DNA from: Przewalskia tangutica
Taxonomy: Eukaryota; Streptophyta; Magnoliopsida; Solanales; Solanaceae
Direction: 5' to 3'
DNA length: 64,000 nt
Assembly (NCBI GenBank): GCA_029844215.1
Contig: CM056733.1
Span: forward strand, 45,583,142 to 45,647,141
Within the stretch, counting starts at the first letter, position 1, and every line of letters starts with the position of its first letter. Below the pieces are notes generated by a model. The model was given only the letters and a program-made list of their open reading frames with translations. It searched no databases and was not told where the DNA came from. The position numbers and the translations under genes are program-made. Shown here piece after piece: positions 44,819 to 58,175 of this stretch.

Positions 44819-47100
44819 AAAATGAATACATTTTAATCTATACTGCGTACTTGTGTTTGAAAATTGATAATTAGTTAAGATTGATCTCTACTTGCATTTT
44901 TTACCTGAAACATGCTTAAATTAATTACTCTCATGTGTTTAGTCTCCTTATATAAAAATAGGTTTTAATCTCCCTAAAAATGAAATTTACAGCTTGTTGT
45001 TTTTCCCTTCTAGTTTGTTAAAAACACTACTCAGCCTTTGCAACTAACTGGGTGGTGTGCTTTTTTAAATCACAAGCTGAACCAAGCATACTTCTCCTAA
45101 TCGATAGTTAGTGGGAAGTAAAAACAGATTATGAGGTCTAATCCTAAATTTTCAAACTAAGCCGACGCGTTCCCCGGAAGTAACAACAACCAAAAATTCA
45201 AAAGGATTATGTGTGTCTATGTGTATGTATATTTATGTGCCTATATTCAAAAAGATTTGAAATCTTTACTTATTTTCTAAAATATTACTATTGTTTTAAT
45301 AACGTAAGACCGACCTCCAAGCATATTGTTAGTAAGTTCAAGGATACACGATTTACAATGTCGTGTTATCATCCCGATAAAGTAACAAACATTTTAATTT
45401 TAAAATAAAATATGTACGTTCTCACCTTTTAAGATGGCTAATGTATTTTACTATTAAGCTAACTATATGAATTTAATATCTATCTCTTCATGTCCTTGAA
45501 TCATATGAAACTGGTAGTGCTAAGTAGCACCTATTTTTCTTTTGATGTGAGGTTGGCAATATATATATATAGGACTTATGGAATCTTTTGTTCATACAGC
45601 ATATGCTTAAGTCATCGTCGAAGATGATAGAAACACTTGAGTGACCTCTCGCCTAATGTCCTTCTCGTTACCCCTTTCGTCTTCTTGTTTTTGACTGTTT
45701 GAGTAAAGTGAAGGTAGGGTAAGATCACGTTCAAAGGCATGCTCTCGTATACCCTGAATCTGCGATCATATTTTGTGTCATCCTGCTGATTGAGTTAAGC
45801 GCAAAACAATGGCACGAATCTATCGTTAAATGAAGTCCTAGTGTTTCTGTTTTTGTGCAAATCTCCGAGTCATTTTTTGTTATGTCTTATGTCTGCTGGA
45901 GTTGCTTTGGTTAGAATTATGACAGGTCATCATTTCCCCACCTTGACTCGACAAATCACGTAAGATTTGATGGTTTGGTTAATTTTAAAAGAAAAATAAT
46001 CCCGTTAAGGATGATCTGGATACTGTATTTGTTTTTTCCAAATATAAAAGTTAACATATATATCCTGTATATCTTTAACTTACTGTGAATATTTGGACAT
46101 CCTATGTATATAAGACCTTGTACTTTTAATATTCGCAAACAACATCCGTCTATTTTCTATCTTAGCATGTTATTTCTTAATTGAATGCAGTGACCTGGTA
46201 TGACATACAGTTTTTGGGCTGTTATCTCTGGGTTTAGCTCTCTAGCCATTTTCGTTCCTTCAGCCAGTGACTGGTTGCGTGTGCATACATGTATTATCTA
46301 GTGGGTTTATATGTTTGTGCAGTATTGAGAAATATCGATACCAATTGGGCATGTCTTCTTGTTTTTATCCTCTTAAGGAAGAATCCAAAATTAGAAATGG
46401 ATGGGCAGATATTGTATTCTTTTTCCCGTGCTTACGTTAAGGCTCGACTTTTGGTAAAATTTGTTTGATTGCGTTTTGGACCTGTTTGATCCTTTAATTG
46501 CTGAAATAAGGTATGACTTGCAGCATACTTGATAACTGTCCTCACTAACCTGTGCCTTAATAAGTATCAACCCCTGTTTACATTTTTGCACTTAGTTTAT
46601 AATTTGTTTCATATAGAGAGCATATGTATGGCATAATTTGATGACTGAAACAGTCAAGTAAAGGGAAATAGGATAAGGATACTTGGGAATGTTTATATTA
46701 TTTTCTGGGCTGCCGGATGACTTTGTTTGGCATGAAATATTAAGGTACGTCTGTTCTTTTGTTAAAATCTTGCCCCAGGTAATTAGGCATGAGATATTTG
46801 ATATTCATAGCATGGAGATTATTTAATTAGAACCTGGTTTGGTATATATTCTCTGCATGTGATACCTTGATGGGCTTGCATATCTTTGAATATGGAATAT
46901 TTGTTACTTGGGCCCGTCATTACACTTAGGCCGAGTCTTCTTAAAATCAGGAAATCATTGTTGGGGCCTGCCTATTTAGTTCGAGCTGTAGAATAAAAAC
47001 ATGGTTATATGTCTGTTTAAGTTTACATAAGTATGCCATTTTTACTTACCTTATGAATATGGTTTGAGTATATATTAATCATTTTCTTTTTCTTTATTTT
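44819..47100. other. AT-rich sequence without recognised features
   Basis: About 2.3 kb of AT-rich, intron-like or intergenic sequence. The only reading frames are short and low-complexity (45211-45408, 45956-46138, 46391-46591) and show no family resemblance. A short AT dinucleotide run lies near 45560. I see no repeat shared with the LTR elements. Confidence 0.5.
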
Positions 47101-48131
47101 ACATGACTTGCATCGGGAGGGACAAAGAGTCTCGTTATGAGACTCATCATGACTTTTTCAAGCAAAGGATTCACATCCACACTTCTCGCATTCTTCAGTC
47201 TCGGAACATTAAAATAAATAGGGCGGAATGATATCGCCATCCGTCCTAGTCATCGCCCTTAATTCGCCACTTTACTTTATTATAATTTAATTATTTGTAC
47301 TTGCATAATTATTGAATCACTTAGAATAGGTAGACTTAGAATTAATAAAGGTTGAAATTAAAATCGGAAACCGCTAGTTTACTCATTTTAGGCCCGTCAT
47401 CCATATTTCCAAAACGGTAGTTTTATTTATTTTAGGCTCGTCGCCTATATTTTCAAAACACTAGTTTATTTTATACTATATCTACTTTGGCATAAAACAA
47501 AATCATGTTCTATAAAAACTCAATTCTCATTAAATTTCATAAAATCTATTTTTTTATAACAAAGATCTATTTTCTTATTACAAGTGCAAAAGAGGAAAAT
47601 CTTTCTACCCATTTGTGTACTCTTTATAAAGATTAAATTTTACATATAATACGTACTTTTAGTAAACCATTTTTTATTATTATGCATTTTATGATAAACC
47701 TCATGCAATTGTTTTGTTCAAATAGAATATTTTCCTTTCATTTTATAAATAAACTTTATGCAATTCCATAGAAACTATATATATTTTTATTTGCAACATC
47801 CTTTTATTAAAACCGCATATATTCAAAATATATGTTTTCTAAAGCATGATATTAAGCCTAAGTTTGAACGGACAACCGCAAGTTAGCGGATCCTTTAGGG
47901 TGCCTAACCCCTTCCCTTTAAATGGAGATCATTTGTAGTATTTTATGCTACATTTTTAGTGTCCTAATTCATTATAATAATTAGGTGGCGACTCCTTAAA
48001 ATGCATTTAGGAATCCAACCATGCGCAGTAATCCCGTTTACGACTCCGGTTGAAATGGGGTGTTCTGGGGGCATGGCGGCGGGAATTCGCCAAATTGAAT
48101 GGGAATGGGCGAGGCCTGAGGAAAGGTTAAG
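47101..48131 (+). repeat. Possible Tat/Ogre-type LTR 3' part and leader
   Basis: AT-rich sequence leads to GGGTGCCTAACCCCTTCCC at about 47898 and to GGTGGCGACTCC at 47983-47994. In my recollection GGTGCCTAACACCTTCCC and a TGGCGACTCC primer site mark LTR ends of Tat/Ogre-type gypsy elements. The LTR start is not identified and the sequence is cut at 48131 by element H. Tentative. Confidence 0.35.
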
Positions 48132-48714
48132 TGTCACGCCCCGAACCCGGGCGTGGCGGTGCCTACCAGGCACCGCTACCTTACCAACACAAGTAAACTG
48201 CGGAATTTAAATAACACCTCATTATTATTTTTTTATTTTTAAAACCAACATACGTACAAGGGCAAAGCCGACAAGGCTGCCATATAATATACATACTCAA
48301 AAGACACTACACTGTACATGAGTCCAATCCCACATATGAATACATACCTCTAAGAGTTTTACTGAAATATGACGGGACAAGGCCCCGCCGTACTCATAAC
48401 CGTACAAAAGCCTGTACTGAAGGAACTATATCAAAAAGATAAACTCCTGAACAGAGGGAGCAATCCAAAAACTCTTAGCAGGGTCCTACACCTGCAGATC
48501 ACCAAATCAAGGCTAAACTGCGGCGTAACGCGGCCCGAAGGAGGTCGTTATGAAGAATGTACAGTATGTGAAAGCGATGAAATCGTAATGAAATCATAAC
48601 AGTCTAAACAAAACAAGAGACATATATGATAGCCAACCTACAATACACAATACATAAGCAGTCATATCAAGTCAGGGACGCATGCCCTCAAAGTCACTAC
48701 TCAAATATAACTAT

Positions 48715-49345
48715 GGGTCTCACGCCCATAATATCAACCATGCCCGTGGACTCCATGAGATAACAATATCCTCGTGGTCGCGTGCCGGAATCTACATCGT
48801 ATAAGCATGACCACGGGTAATACAAACAACCGAATCTAACCCGCCTCGCGGTCACATGCCGGAATCCCACATCGTATAAGCATGTCCAGAGTATCCTCGG
48901 TCGCATGCCGGAATCCCACATCGTATAAGCGTGACCGTGGGGTAATACAAACAAACCAGGAATCTAACCCGCCTCGCAGTCACATGCCGGAATCCCACAT
49001 CGTATAAGCATGTCCGAGTATCCTCGTGGTCGCGTGCCCTAATCCATATCGTATAAGCATGACCATGGGGTAATACAAACAACCGAATCTAACCCGCCTC
49101 GTGGTCACACGCCGGAATCCCACATCGTATAAGCATGTCCACGAGTATCCTCGTGGTCGCATGCCGAATCCACATCGTATAAGCATGACCATGGGGTAAT
49201 ACAAACAAATCCGAATCTAACCCGCCTCCGGTCACATGCCGGAATCCCACATCGTATAAGCGTGTCCATGAGTATCCTCGCGTCGTGCCCTAATCCACAT
49301 CGTATAAGCATGACCATGGGGTAATACAAATAATGGAAGCATACC
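48715..49345 (-). repeat. Tandem array in LTR H, compound unit of about 125 bp
   Basis: About nine to ten copies of CACATCGTATAAGC or a close variant, about 50-75 bp apart, alternating between a subunit with ATGTCC and one with ATGACC and GGGGTAATACAAAC. The pair forms a higher-order unit of about 125 bp. The 5' LTR carries the same array from 63235 to its cut at 63596. Minor gaps occur at CCGG/CTGG positions. Confidence 0.85.
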
Positions 49346-49808
49346 CGTGGAATCCCACATCACCGTCGACGCGTCAAGTAAACTTACTGACAAGACAAAT
49401 GCCTCCAACCGAGAGTCGCGGCCAGCATAAATATAATACTTGCACTCAAAGGCTATCACCAGCACATATAGGCAAGTTCATAAAATCTTTAGACTTTCAT
49501 TTTATAAACTCAAGGCACTTATAGAATACTCCTCAATTAAACAAGCCAAAGTACTTATCAAGGCACACATAGAATAATTCTCAATTAAACAAGCCAAAGT
49601 ACTACGTACGTACATTCTTTTCAAAATACTCCTTTCTATGTAAAACCCCAAGATACTAACACCCGTAGTATCAAGGTGTGTCTATTTTTCAAAGTAAGTT
49701 ACTACACTTTTAGAAAACTCATTTCAAAGCTTGAAATCAAGTAACTTCAAATTTCCCAACCTAGGCAACTTATGCCCATTAATCAAAATAGACAACTTTC
49801 TTAACCTT

Positions 49809-49860
49809 CCATAAAGCCGTTATAACCAACTTCCCATAAAGCCGTTATAACCCTTTATGG
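49809..49860 (-). other. LTR hairpin in H (16 bp)
   Basis: CCATAAAG-CC-GTTATAAC pairs with GTTATAAC-C-CTTTATGG, keeping the two-by-one bulge. The loop repeats the left arm, so the arm also occurs as a direct repeat. Confidence 0.72.
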
Positions 49861-51865
49861 TTTTAGACATATTCATTCCTTTTATAACCAAGAGACTTAT
49901 ACTTTTAAAACCAAGTATCACATACTTACAAAACAAGTTCTTAACTTTCAAAATACTTCAAGTCTCTTAATATTTAGAAAACAAGTTTCTTCTACTTTTA
50001 AACCTCAAGTAACTCACACCTTTAAAACAAGTTACTTCTCTTAAATCATGTCATTTCTCCTCTTTTAAAACAATTAAGTAAATCACTCCTTTGACTCCCC
50101 TAAAGTCATTATAACGACCCTTAGGTTTTGGAACTAAGGCACTAGCCAAAAGGTTTGGAAACCACTTCCTTTTCAAGACTCTATGTACTTTAAGTAAAAT
50201 ACTTTCACTTTTGAGAATCCAAACTTCACTAAGGAAATGGATTATAACAACTTACAATTTAAACATCAAAGTACAATGAAGGAAGTACATAGAACAAATT
50301 CTATTTTAGGCAATCCAAATACAACCAAGGAATGGATCATTTAAGGAGTAGGACATACTTTCTTTATCTTAAGGAATCATGCTAGAAGAGGAGATAGTTC
50401 ACATACCTTTTCGGCTAAATCCACAAGCTAAGCCGAATACGCCGTACGTAGAATTGTCAACCTATAATGGTCACAACATGACTATCAATTTCTAGTTTCT
50501 AACGTAGAATAATACTAAGTATACGGTCTCTTATTCTACGGAAAATCGGACAGCACCTCCTTTGTTTCTACATACTTTGCCACCTTTTTCAAGGCCGAAT
50601 ACAATAACCAAACATGCCACATTTAAGGCTCAACATACCAACCAATCAAAGGGGATTACACGCCTTACAATACGTGTAAAATTCCGCCCCACAATTCATA
50701 CCAAGTAGTTTAATACTCACTAGCCATTCTCGACCAACAATAACTCAACACAAGTCCTTTCCAACTATATAGTCATAACAACTTCAACAACTACAATTTC
50801 CTTCTTTATACAACATGCGACGACTTAAACTAATAATCAACTTGAATTGTAATCTTAAGGCTAAACATGCTAGTTTTTGGATTAGGGTTCCAATAGCCAA
50901 TATAATTATAAAACTTCATACTAAACATCTCATGCTTGCTAATATCCGTAACTACAATGATAAGTAATCTTAATTACTAAAACGACAAGAATTATACCTA
51001 TACAAGCCCTTAAAATTTCCAAGATTCAAAGTCGCTCCTTAGCAATTCTTAGCTCATTTCCTTATGTTCCAATCCGCTCCAAGCACTCCTTAGAAGCCTA
51101 TGAAGAACTCATCTTCAAGTTCCAACTTCAAAGTTGAAGAACTCCTTAAGTTTCCGCCTTGCGACTAATACGAAAACGTCGTTTTCCCGAAATCTTTCTA
51201 TTGAGATATCCTTAAAATACCCTTAGGGACATTGGGTTTAAGTCTTGTGAATAATGGATCAAAACTACAAAATTTTTGTGTGGACTTGACCTTGAACCCG
51301 AGAGCACAATTGAAGAACAAGGTGTTGTGAAATTTTTCTAAGTGTTGGAAGAGCTTGTCTTGCACTAATGTAGTATATAAAACACATTGAAGGGCTTAGA
51401 TTATAACAAATGTGTGGCTAGGATGAGGATCATTAATTAAATAGCCAAGTGGACAAGTTGACCTTGGTCAACAATCGCAAGCTTTGAAGACTTATCTTCC
51501 TTGATGGTCAATGACCATTTTACCCTTGCTAAAAACGTCCAAGACCCTAGGTGGGGTGCCACGTGTCGCCCTCTCAATCGTCCATAAAAATTCTGTAACC
51601 CTCGTGGGCCCCGCAAAACGTAAAATTCCTCGGGTGGGCCCCACGTGACCAAATCCGTAAAAATAAATTTCCATAAAGTTAATAAGTTCCATAATCTTCA
51701 AATAATGTATTTTGAGAATCTAATTCTCCTCAACGAACATTTTTCCTTTCCGACGTTCGGAAGATTTTCCGTCGGAAAAACAATTCTTCCATTCGTACTA
51801 ATTTCCAAGTCTTGATTCCTTACATACATTCTCTTATACATGTCATGGACTTACGGGGTGTAACA

Positions 51866-51880
51866 TTCTTCCCCCCTTAG
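51866..51880 (-). other. Polypurine tract, element H
   Basis: On the minus strand CTAAGGGGGGAAGAA, directly before the 3' LTR. The adjoining GAACATTCGGGGACGAATG is conserved with the other elements. Confidence 0.82.
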
Positions 51881-52386
51881 AAACATTCGTCCCCGAATGT
51901 TCTTAGTCGGTTGCCAAGCTATACAAACTCCGGCATAAACTCTATACTATGCCTATCAATCAAAACTGCACAAGACCAACGATGCCACACATGGCCACCA
52001 CATAACATACGTAAACATATCAATGGACCTTCCGTCCGCGACCCCCTTCTCACAAAACTCGAAGGTTACAGTCTTCTCAAACACGGGATCCTTATAGGTT
52101 CCTTTCTTTCCTTACTTGTCATACTTAACTTCTCATTCTTAGTCTGAAATAAATCATTCTCTTATCTCAAGGTACTTCTCACCCTATCCCCCTATTCACT
52201 AGAGGTTCGTCACATAAGCCAAAATATTTCTACCGTACATTTTTCCCTATTGGTCTTACACTGTTATGGGGCAATTACAACTTGTGAACTCTACACAATT
52301 ATAGTCTCAGTTCACTTACCATTCTTGTCAACATTCTTAACTTTTCACTTTACTAATCAAAGTATTCCTACCTCTGGGGGTACTAT
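51881..52386 (-). other. Element H internal 3' remnant, non-coding
   Basis: About 500 bp between the PPT and element I. Only the sequence next to the PPT matches other elements. I see no integrase or chromodomain residues, which marks the large internal deletion of H. Confidence 0.6.
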
Positions 52387-54129
52387 TCACACGACTGCCC
52401 GGTTCGTGGATCGTGCCTTACCCGGGCACCCAAGTAGTCATACATCAGAGAAATCAGCGGAAAATAAAACAACCATAATATGAAACAGTATAAATAAGAC
52501 ACAGTTTCTGGGAAAAAGTTGCCTTTCGGCATACATGTATATAAATACCCCAAAATGAACAGTTACATCCCAACCTTACAACAGGTCTACAGACCTCTAA
52601 GAGTTTAAATAAACTATGGCGGGACAGGCCCCGCCATACCTCAATACAAATATCTTACAACGACAGGACCATACCAAAATGCTAAGCTTAGAGAAACGGA
52701 GCTTTCCCAATCAAAGCGGTGATCCTAAGAACGGATCAACGGTAGGAGTACCTTTACTGCGGCATGAACGCAGCCCGAAGGAGGTCGAGACAATTGCAGT
52801 ATGTGGCGAAAATACGTAAATGAAATCATAGTAGTCTATATAAAGCGGGAGACATGTATGATAACCAAAACTACGATTCACAATAAATAAACAATCATGT
52901 CAGTCGAGGACTCACGCCTCAAAGTCATCATAAAACCGTGCGGGGGTAAGTGCGAGGGCATAGCCGACTACTAAAACCCCGATAACAAGGTCGTAAAGCG
53001 TATCATGAGATCTGTCTAGGCATCACATGATCAAAGCCGCCACTCGCGCAGATCTAATGTGCGCGTCTAGCCTCGAACTTTCCGTAGCTCGCGTGGGCCT
53101 CCAATGGCCCGCATGAGGTATTCCCGCATCGAGGGTAGCTACTCCCGGCGGCGTCTGGACTCGTCGTCGCGTAGCGCAAAGACCGCGTGACCACAAGGGC
53201 GCGATACTAACACTCGAACTCCGTAGCTCCGCGAGGCCATACTGCACTGCATAAGGTATTCTCGAATCATAGGTCACTAGACCGCTGAGTCTACCCGCGT
53301 CGGAGGCGACAACCGGAATCATGAGTGATATAATATCAACATGATAGTTTTATCGTTAAACAACCTAAGCACAATAAGGGAAAACCCCTCTACATAAACA
53401 TCACAAGATACTAACTCACGTAGCATCCTAACATGTTTACTTATCAAGTCAACAATAAAGTATTACAAGACTATCACAAATCAATACAATCAAGTTATTC
53501 ACACAAGGTACTTTCTACATTATGCTAACAAGTTCGGGTTTTTAGCCCCAAAGTACTTTATGTATTACTCTTTTAAAAGATCCGTTTCTTTCACAAAAGT
53601 CACACAATACCCGTAGTATAAAAATAAAGTGATTATCTTTTGAAGTAAATCAAAACATTTCTCTTTGTAAAATCAAGTAACAACATTCTTTTCCCAACGC
53701 TTAAGTTTGCCTAATTTCAATTACTCAAGTTTCTCATTTTCGAAAGGTTTCGTAGTTCATAGCTTTAATCCTTTAAAACAATTTGAGAAACATATACCTA
53801 AGTGTGAGTAGGTTATTATTATTCGTAACAATCTTATTACGTGACCATGATCTAGTAAATGTAATATCATTTTGTCTCATCTTAGCTCTATGCACGGATG
53901 GAAGTTTCTCTTGGTTTTAATAATACTTTATTAGTCACAATATTTCCCTTTATTAGCTATTTGTTGTGGTTTGTTCGACATTTATTCGATCGGTAAAACA
54001 TCATTCCTTTTGAAAACCAAAATACTATTTACTCACGAATGAGGTTTCACGCTTTTAACAAAATTCATATTAGTATAATAAGTCAAGTCTCTTATTTCCT
54101 TAAATCAATAAATCGTTCTTTTTATCACT

Positions 54130-54177
54130 CTTAAGCCGTTATACCTAACTTCCCATAAAGCTAGTATAACTCTTAAG
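54130..54177 (-). other. LTR hairpin, element I 3' LTR
   Basis: CTTAAG-CC-GTTATAC pairs with GTATAAC-T-CTTAAG; loop contains ACTTCCCATAAAG. Same at 59930-59977 in the other LTR. Confidence 0.68.
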
Positions 54178-55069
54178 CTTTTAAAACCAAGTGTTACTCT
54201 TCTTTCAAAAAAGGTTTCTTAATTCTTTTGAACTACTTGATTCTTTTATTCGGGCTTAAGTCGTAAGACATTGCCGTAATTATTATTCGTGCTTAAGTCC
54301 AAGACATTGCGTAATTATTATTCGCTTAACACGTCGCTCACGTACTATATACATATTTATTTAAAATATCATGCTCAAGAGTATAGGAAGAATCACATAC
54401 CTTATCAGCGAAATCCACGCCAAGTTGAATATGTCGCGCAGAGAATCGACTATAACGATCAAATCGTCTATCAACGCCCGTCGGTATCTTGTCAAAGCTC
54501 TAGCGGAGGGTTCGTTATTCTATGGACATTTGGGCAGCACTTCCCTACCCGGTGAGCTACTCAAGTCTCATGTGAAAACAGTCATGTAAATCAGTTCTAT
54601 TATTCATCTTTTAAACCGCCCTACGTGATAACAGTTCAATTCTATTCTTTAATATCCTTCTAAGTATTTAATACTTATTCTATACTTCTACAATATATAT
54701 ACTCTAATTACAAAAGGAGGATAAGGTTATTTACCTCGGTAAGCCCAATAATATCCTAGATAAAAGTCGCGCTGAGCAAGGTTTAGCTCTAAGTTGTATG
54801 CGCTCCGATAGCTCGAGAAACCTTAGAAGTTCTTCACAACTTCTACTAAGGACTAAGGGATTTGGGCTAGGGTATTTTGGGCATTATAACAATACTAGAA
54901 GGCAACTTTTCAACCAAGGGAGGGGGTAGGTTTCGCTAGGCTAGGGGGTTGCTCTCGGCTAGAGCTTCAAAGGGAGGGGTGTGTTTGGACGAAACAACAA
55001 GAGGGAGAGGAGGATTTGAGACTTAGAAAGATTGCTCAATTTAGGATGAAATAACTCTTCAACAAGGGG

Positions 55070-55077
55070 TATTTATA
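55070..55077 (-). promoter_or_regulatory. TATA box of element I 3' LTR
   Basis: TATAAATA on the minus strand, 675 bases from the LTR start, farther in than in family 1 because of the extra outer segment. Confidence 0.62.
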
Positions 55078-55751
55078 GGTCAAGGGATGGCCAACCAAGG
55101 GCAAGATGGTTCCAAGTTCAAGGCAAGTGTAGGGTTAGGATTTAGGCAAGTGTCCTTGGCAACTTGCACACAAAATATCCTACCAACTACATGACAAGAA
55201 TGGCCATCCATTCGGCCTAATGTCGTGACAAGTCCACTGATGAGAGGGTGACAAGTGTCGCCTCTCGTTGGTCCAAAGTGTTTCGTCTCTCGGAAAAATC
55301 CGCAAAATTAGAAATGACATAGCGGAATTTATCCTACGCGAGTTTAGTAAAGCGTTTCGTCTGAAACGACTCTAGCGGGTGTTGTGCACAAAGTGAAATC
55401 GTCCAAGCCAACTAGGGGGTGACACGTGTCGCCCTCTGCACGTCAACATATTTCATCTTCCAAAATATCCACAATGGCCAAAATCTCGAAAACAAAGTGG
55501 GCCCACAAAATCAGTAAATTTCTCGTGGGCCCACGTGACCATTTCCAAAATAAAATTCCATAATTCTCTAATATTCCAAGAAGTCCGAATACCAAATCTG
55601 GGAATCCAATTCCCATTAACGAACCTTTCTCCTTCACAAAAACCGGAAACTTTTCCGTGGAAAAATCACCTCTTTCTTCCTTTCCAATTTCAATGTCGTA
55701 TTCTCGTACGTACGTCCTCGCATACATACCCTGGAACTACGGGGTATAACA

Positions 55752-55766
55752 TTCTCCCCTCCTTAG
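55752..55766 (-). other. Polypurine tract, element I
   Basis: CTAAGGAGGGGAGAA on the minus strand, directly before the 3' LTR, the best-kept PPT of the window. Confidence 0.85.
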
Positions 55767-56079
55767 AAACATTCGTCCCGAATGTTCCTTCTAAGTCTCA
55801 AAGCGAGCAGCGCGGATAGTCCTTATCGCTATACTTACGGAAACATCCATGCCACCACCGCCACACAACAAGCGCACATACTTATCTCCAAGTCCACGAG
55901 GAATCACCTCTATCACGAAAGCTCCTACTAGAGGTCTAAAAAGATACTCCCTTCGCACCTACTCTTTACAAACGAAATGATCACACCTATGCCTGTAATA
56001 CATGCTCGCTTCTTCCCATACCACTTTTGTCACTTTTCGTCGTGCTCGCACTTCTCGAACTCTTCCTTATCACTTACCA

Positions 56080-56950
56080 TGTTTCGCATCGCTTCCCGAC
56101 TCGAGCCGCCAATAACCTCTTCTGGATAAGCTCCACCCTATCCACGCCCTGCTGAACAAGTACGAACCAATTGTCTGCACCTTGCTTACATCGAATCAAT
56201 CGATCGGCAATCTTACACTAGCGCTTATAAAAAGGCTCCAAACGGCGACACCCGAATACTGAAATGGTAGCTATATAATACATACTCAACAAAGGCGAAG
56301 AGTCCTTCTGACTACTCGAAATCCAAACATCGGCACGAGGGTGAATCGACATGAGATTCACTGAGTTCCTAACCTTGCTGGTAACTCTTCCGAGAAAAGA
56401 AGCAGCAACTTGGACTCCGCATCGGCCATAAGGTGAAGGTAGGCACCCGTGCAGCCTTACAACCTTCTTGAAATAATCATCTCGCAACTTACTACCGAGT
56501 ACGGTTTGACTAAAAGATAAGACGGGTTGACCCATCGCCCGACTCGGTCGAACACATCCACGAACTCGTACAATGGTTAACTAAACCTGGGCCTAACACC
56601 CTCGTGATCCTAACACAAAGCGGGACCACCACAAACTGACCCCATCACCAAACAGGGCGTGGGTCGACCCGCAACACGGCCTCAACCCGACCCGGCAACG
56701 CGCAAAACACTAGCTCCCCGATCCGGAACAATCTCACCAATCACGTTACGAAAACCTAGCGGTCTTCTAAGCTCAACCACCCTCTTTCGTTTCACAACAC
56801 TCAGGGATTCATCCCATAAAAATATCTCACGTATATTATGCACTTCGATAAGGGTCAAACACGAAATAATTCTTTTACCAAAGATGGCCTCGCCTCTAAG
56901 GTCTTCTACGTAATATTCTAAGGCTCCCACTCTCTCTGTCCCCCAATCTT
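56080..56950 (-). pseudogene. Diverged integrase remnant in element I
   Basis: The open stretch 56218-56535 aligns by eye with the integrase core of the other elements: DDYFKKVVRLHGC (others DYA...IVRLHGV), VNLMSIHPRADVW (others VNLSTAFHPQTDG) and LSMYYIATISVFG (others VEFAYNNSYHSSI). Residues 56090-56215 keep the nucleotide pattern of the following integrase part (GGATAAGCT). A further open stretch at 56682-56930 is unassigned. It is far more diverged than the copies in A, B, D and E, so this line is older or released from selection. Confidence 0.6.
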
Positions 56951-57079
56951 ACCCGGTTAATTAATCAACAATTCTAATCACACTAACACCATGCTAACCG
57001 AAAACAATACTTAAGATATTTGCTACACATATAAATCTCTAAAGGGTTAAGGATATACCATATCTACGCACTTCCCGAG

Positions 57080-57982
57080 GTCGTTCTAATCAAACCCGCT
57101 GTATGCGTGAGGAAGGTGATGAACTATCCATCGATCCCGAAAGTGAGTCCCTACATCCTCGCCAACTCGTTGGACAATCTCTCGCAAAATGGCCTGCCGC
57201 AAACATAACAAGTGTGCGAAGCCACGACACTCCCACGATGACATCGACCACAACGCCACACCGAGGTGGGGTGGCCTCCCAGCTAACACCCTTCCTTTCC
57301 GCACTACGCAGAATCCATGGCCCGATCGTAGGTGAGTCTTCCTACTGCATCCTTCCTCATAGAACATTCTCGCCATATGGCCCGACGGCCATGATAAAAA
57401 CAAGCACCCGATAAAAGCGGCACTTCCCGGGATGGCGCCACACTGCGTGAACACCGAGGAAAATCAACCACAGTGGAGGGACACTCTGCATCGCGAGGCG
57501 TATGTCTGTCTGCTGCGAGGCGGTTCGCCTCGAGAGTTACCAAATGATCCCGCCAATCGGGCCTCTTCTGCGATCTTGTTTAATCTGCCGATCTCTACCT
57601 CTCTCGGCCAGCACATAATCATGAGCAAGCTTTGGCTCGTTCACGATCAAGAGCTACTCCTCACAACCCTTCTTTAGATAAGCATCAATATCCTTGGTAT
57701 CTGGTACATAAAATACTCTTTGGTGCCAAGTCCTCGCTAGTAATGTGGCCGTCTCCTTCCAATCCATATTTTGCTCCAAGTCGTGGGCGAAGGTCAGATG
57801 TCATGGCGCAGAGGAGCTGCCGCCGTGCCCAAACTCTGCTTCTTCTTGGCGACGTCTCGTAACTCCCGCATGAAGCATCACCCTGGTGATGATTGGGCTG
57901 TGCCTTCTAAATCTCTGTACTCTGCTCGCAGCCTCGCCCGGTGCCTTGCCTCGGGCCCGAGTTACTGGCGTGAGGCATAATC
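57080..57982 (-). pseudogene. gag: gag remnant of element I
   Basis: The ATG near 57979 begins a peptide like MPHASNSGPRQ, in the place and style of the other gag starts (basic, followed by alanine/proline-rich). The zinc-knuckle area is near 57180-57230, where relatives have CYTCGQ...HYARDCP; here FAHLLCLRQAILREIVQR is out of frame. Protease and RT do not follow. Confidence 0.55.
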
Positions 57983-58087
57983 GGTAAAGGAAAGGAATAC
58001 GTTAGAGGTCCAACTTATAACACACTCTAAAGCACGATCTCGAGTGAGAAGAATGGAAACCAATCCTAAATATCCTATAGCCTCCTC

Positions 58088-58120
58088 GATTATTGGTGTG
58101 GTGCGCACACACCGATAATC
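58088..58120 (-). other. Leader hairpin of element I, altered loop
   Basis: Outer and inner stems are retained (GATTAT/ATAATC and GGTGTG/CACACC), but the loop is TGCGCAC, which contains a different six-base palindrome, TGCGCA. Confidence 0.55.
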
Positions 58121-58164
58121 AAGACTCTACTAGATACGGTGCAGACACTTTTCGAGGATTAATC

Positions 58165-58175
58165 GCTCGATACCA
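58165..58175 (-). other. Primer binding site, element I
   Basis: TGGTATCGAGC on the minus strand, with the same missing A as in A and D. Confidence 0.75.

Larger units (their letters stand above)
48132..51865 (-). repeat. 3' LTR of element H (3.7 kb)
   Basis: Genome order TGTCACGCCCC to GGGGTGTAACA, 3734 bp. It contains the hairpin-rich module (about 48355-48560), a long tandem array (48715-49345), a perfect-arm hairpin (49809-49860), family-2 sequence shared with F and G, and a U3 with two ACGT-core palindromes (51560-51567 and 51642-51647). Confidence 0.9.
52387..55751 (-). repeat. 3' LTR of element I
   Basis: The first bases are degenerate (expected TGTCACGACC), the end is GGGGTATAACA. 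Landmarks: hairpin-rich module about 52600-52790, ATGCGG array reversed about 53080-53310, approximately 150-bp shared module 53842-54000, hairpin 54130-54177, minisatellite 54244-54330, TATA 55070-55077, palindrome GACACGTGTC 55421-55430. Confidence 0.88.

Noticed and set aside
45211..45408. 65-codon frame in the AT-rich region
   Set aside because: Low-complexity cysteine/leucine-rich start, no family resemblance, and it lies in AT-rich sequence where such frames arise by chance.
44819..48131. tRNA, rRNA or microRNA gene in the low-copy region
   Set aside because: I found no cloverleaf, rRNA-like block or long near-perfect foldback there.
48715..49345. Regular repeats that could suggest a CRISPR array
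   Set aside because: Units vary, have no conserved repeat/unique spacer alternation, there is no cas gene, and the array is part of a plant LTR repeated at 63235-63596.
55443..55727. 94-codon frame in the outer LTR of I (also 61186-61554, 63621-63893)
   Set aside because: It is the sense strand of U3 before the TATA box and contains the G-box palindromes; conserved only as LTR sequence and without a start signal or domain.
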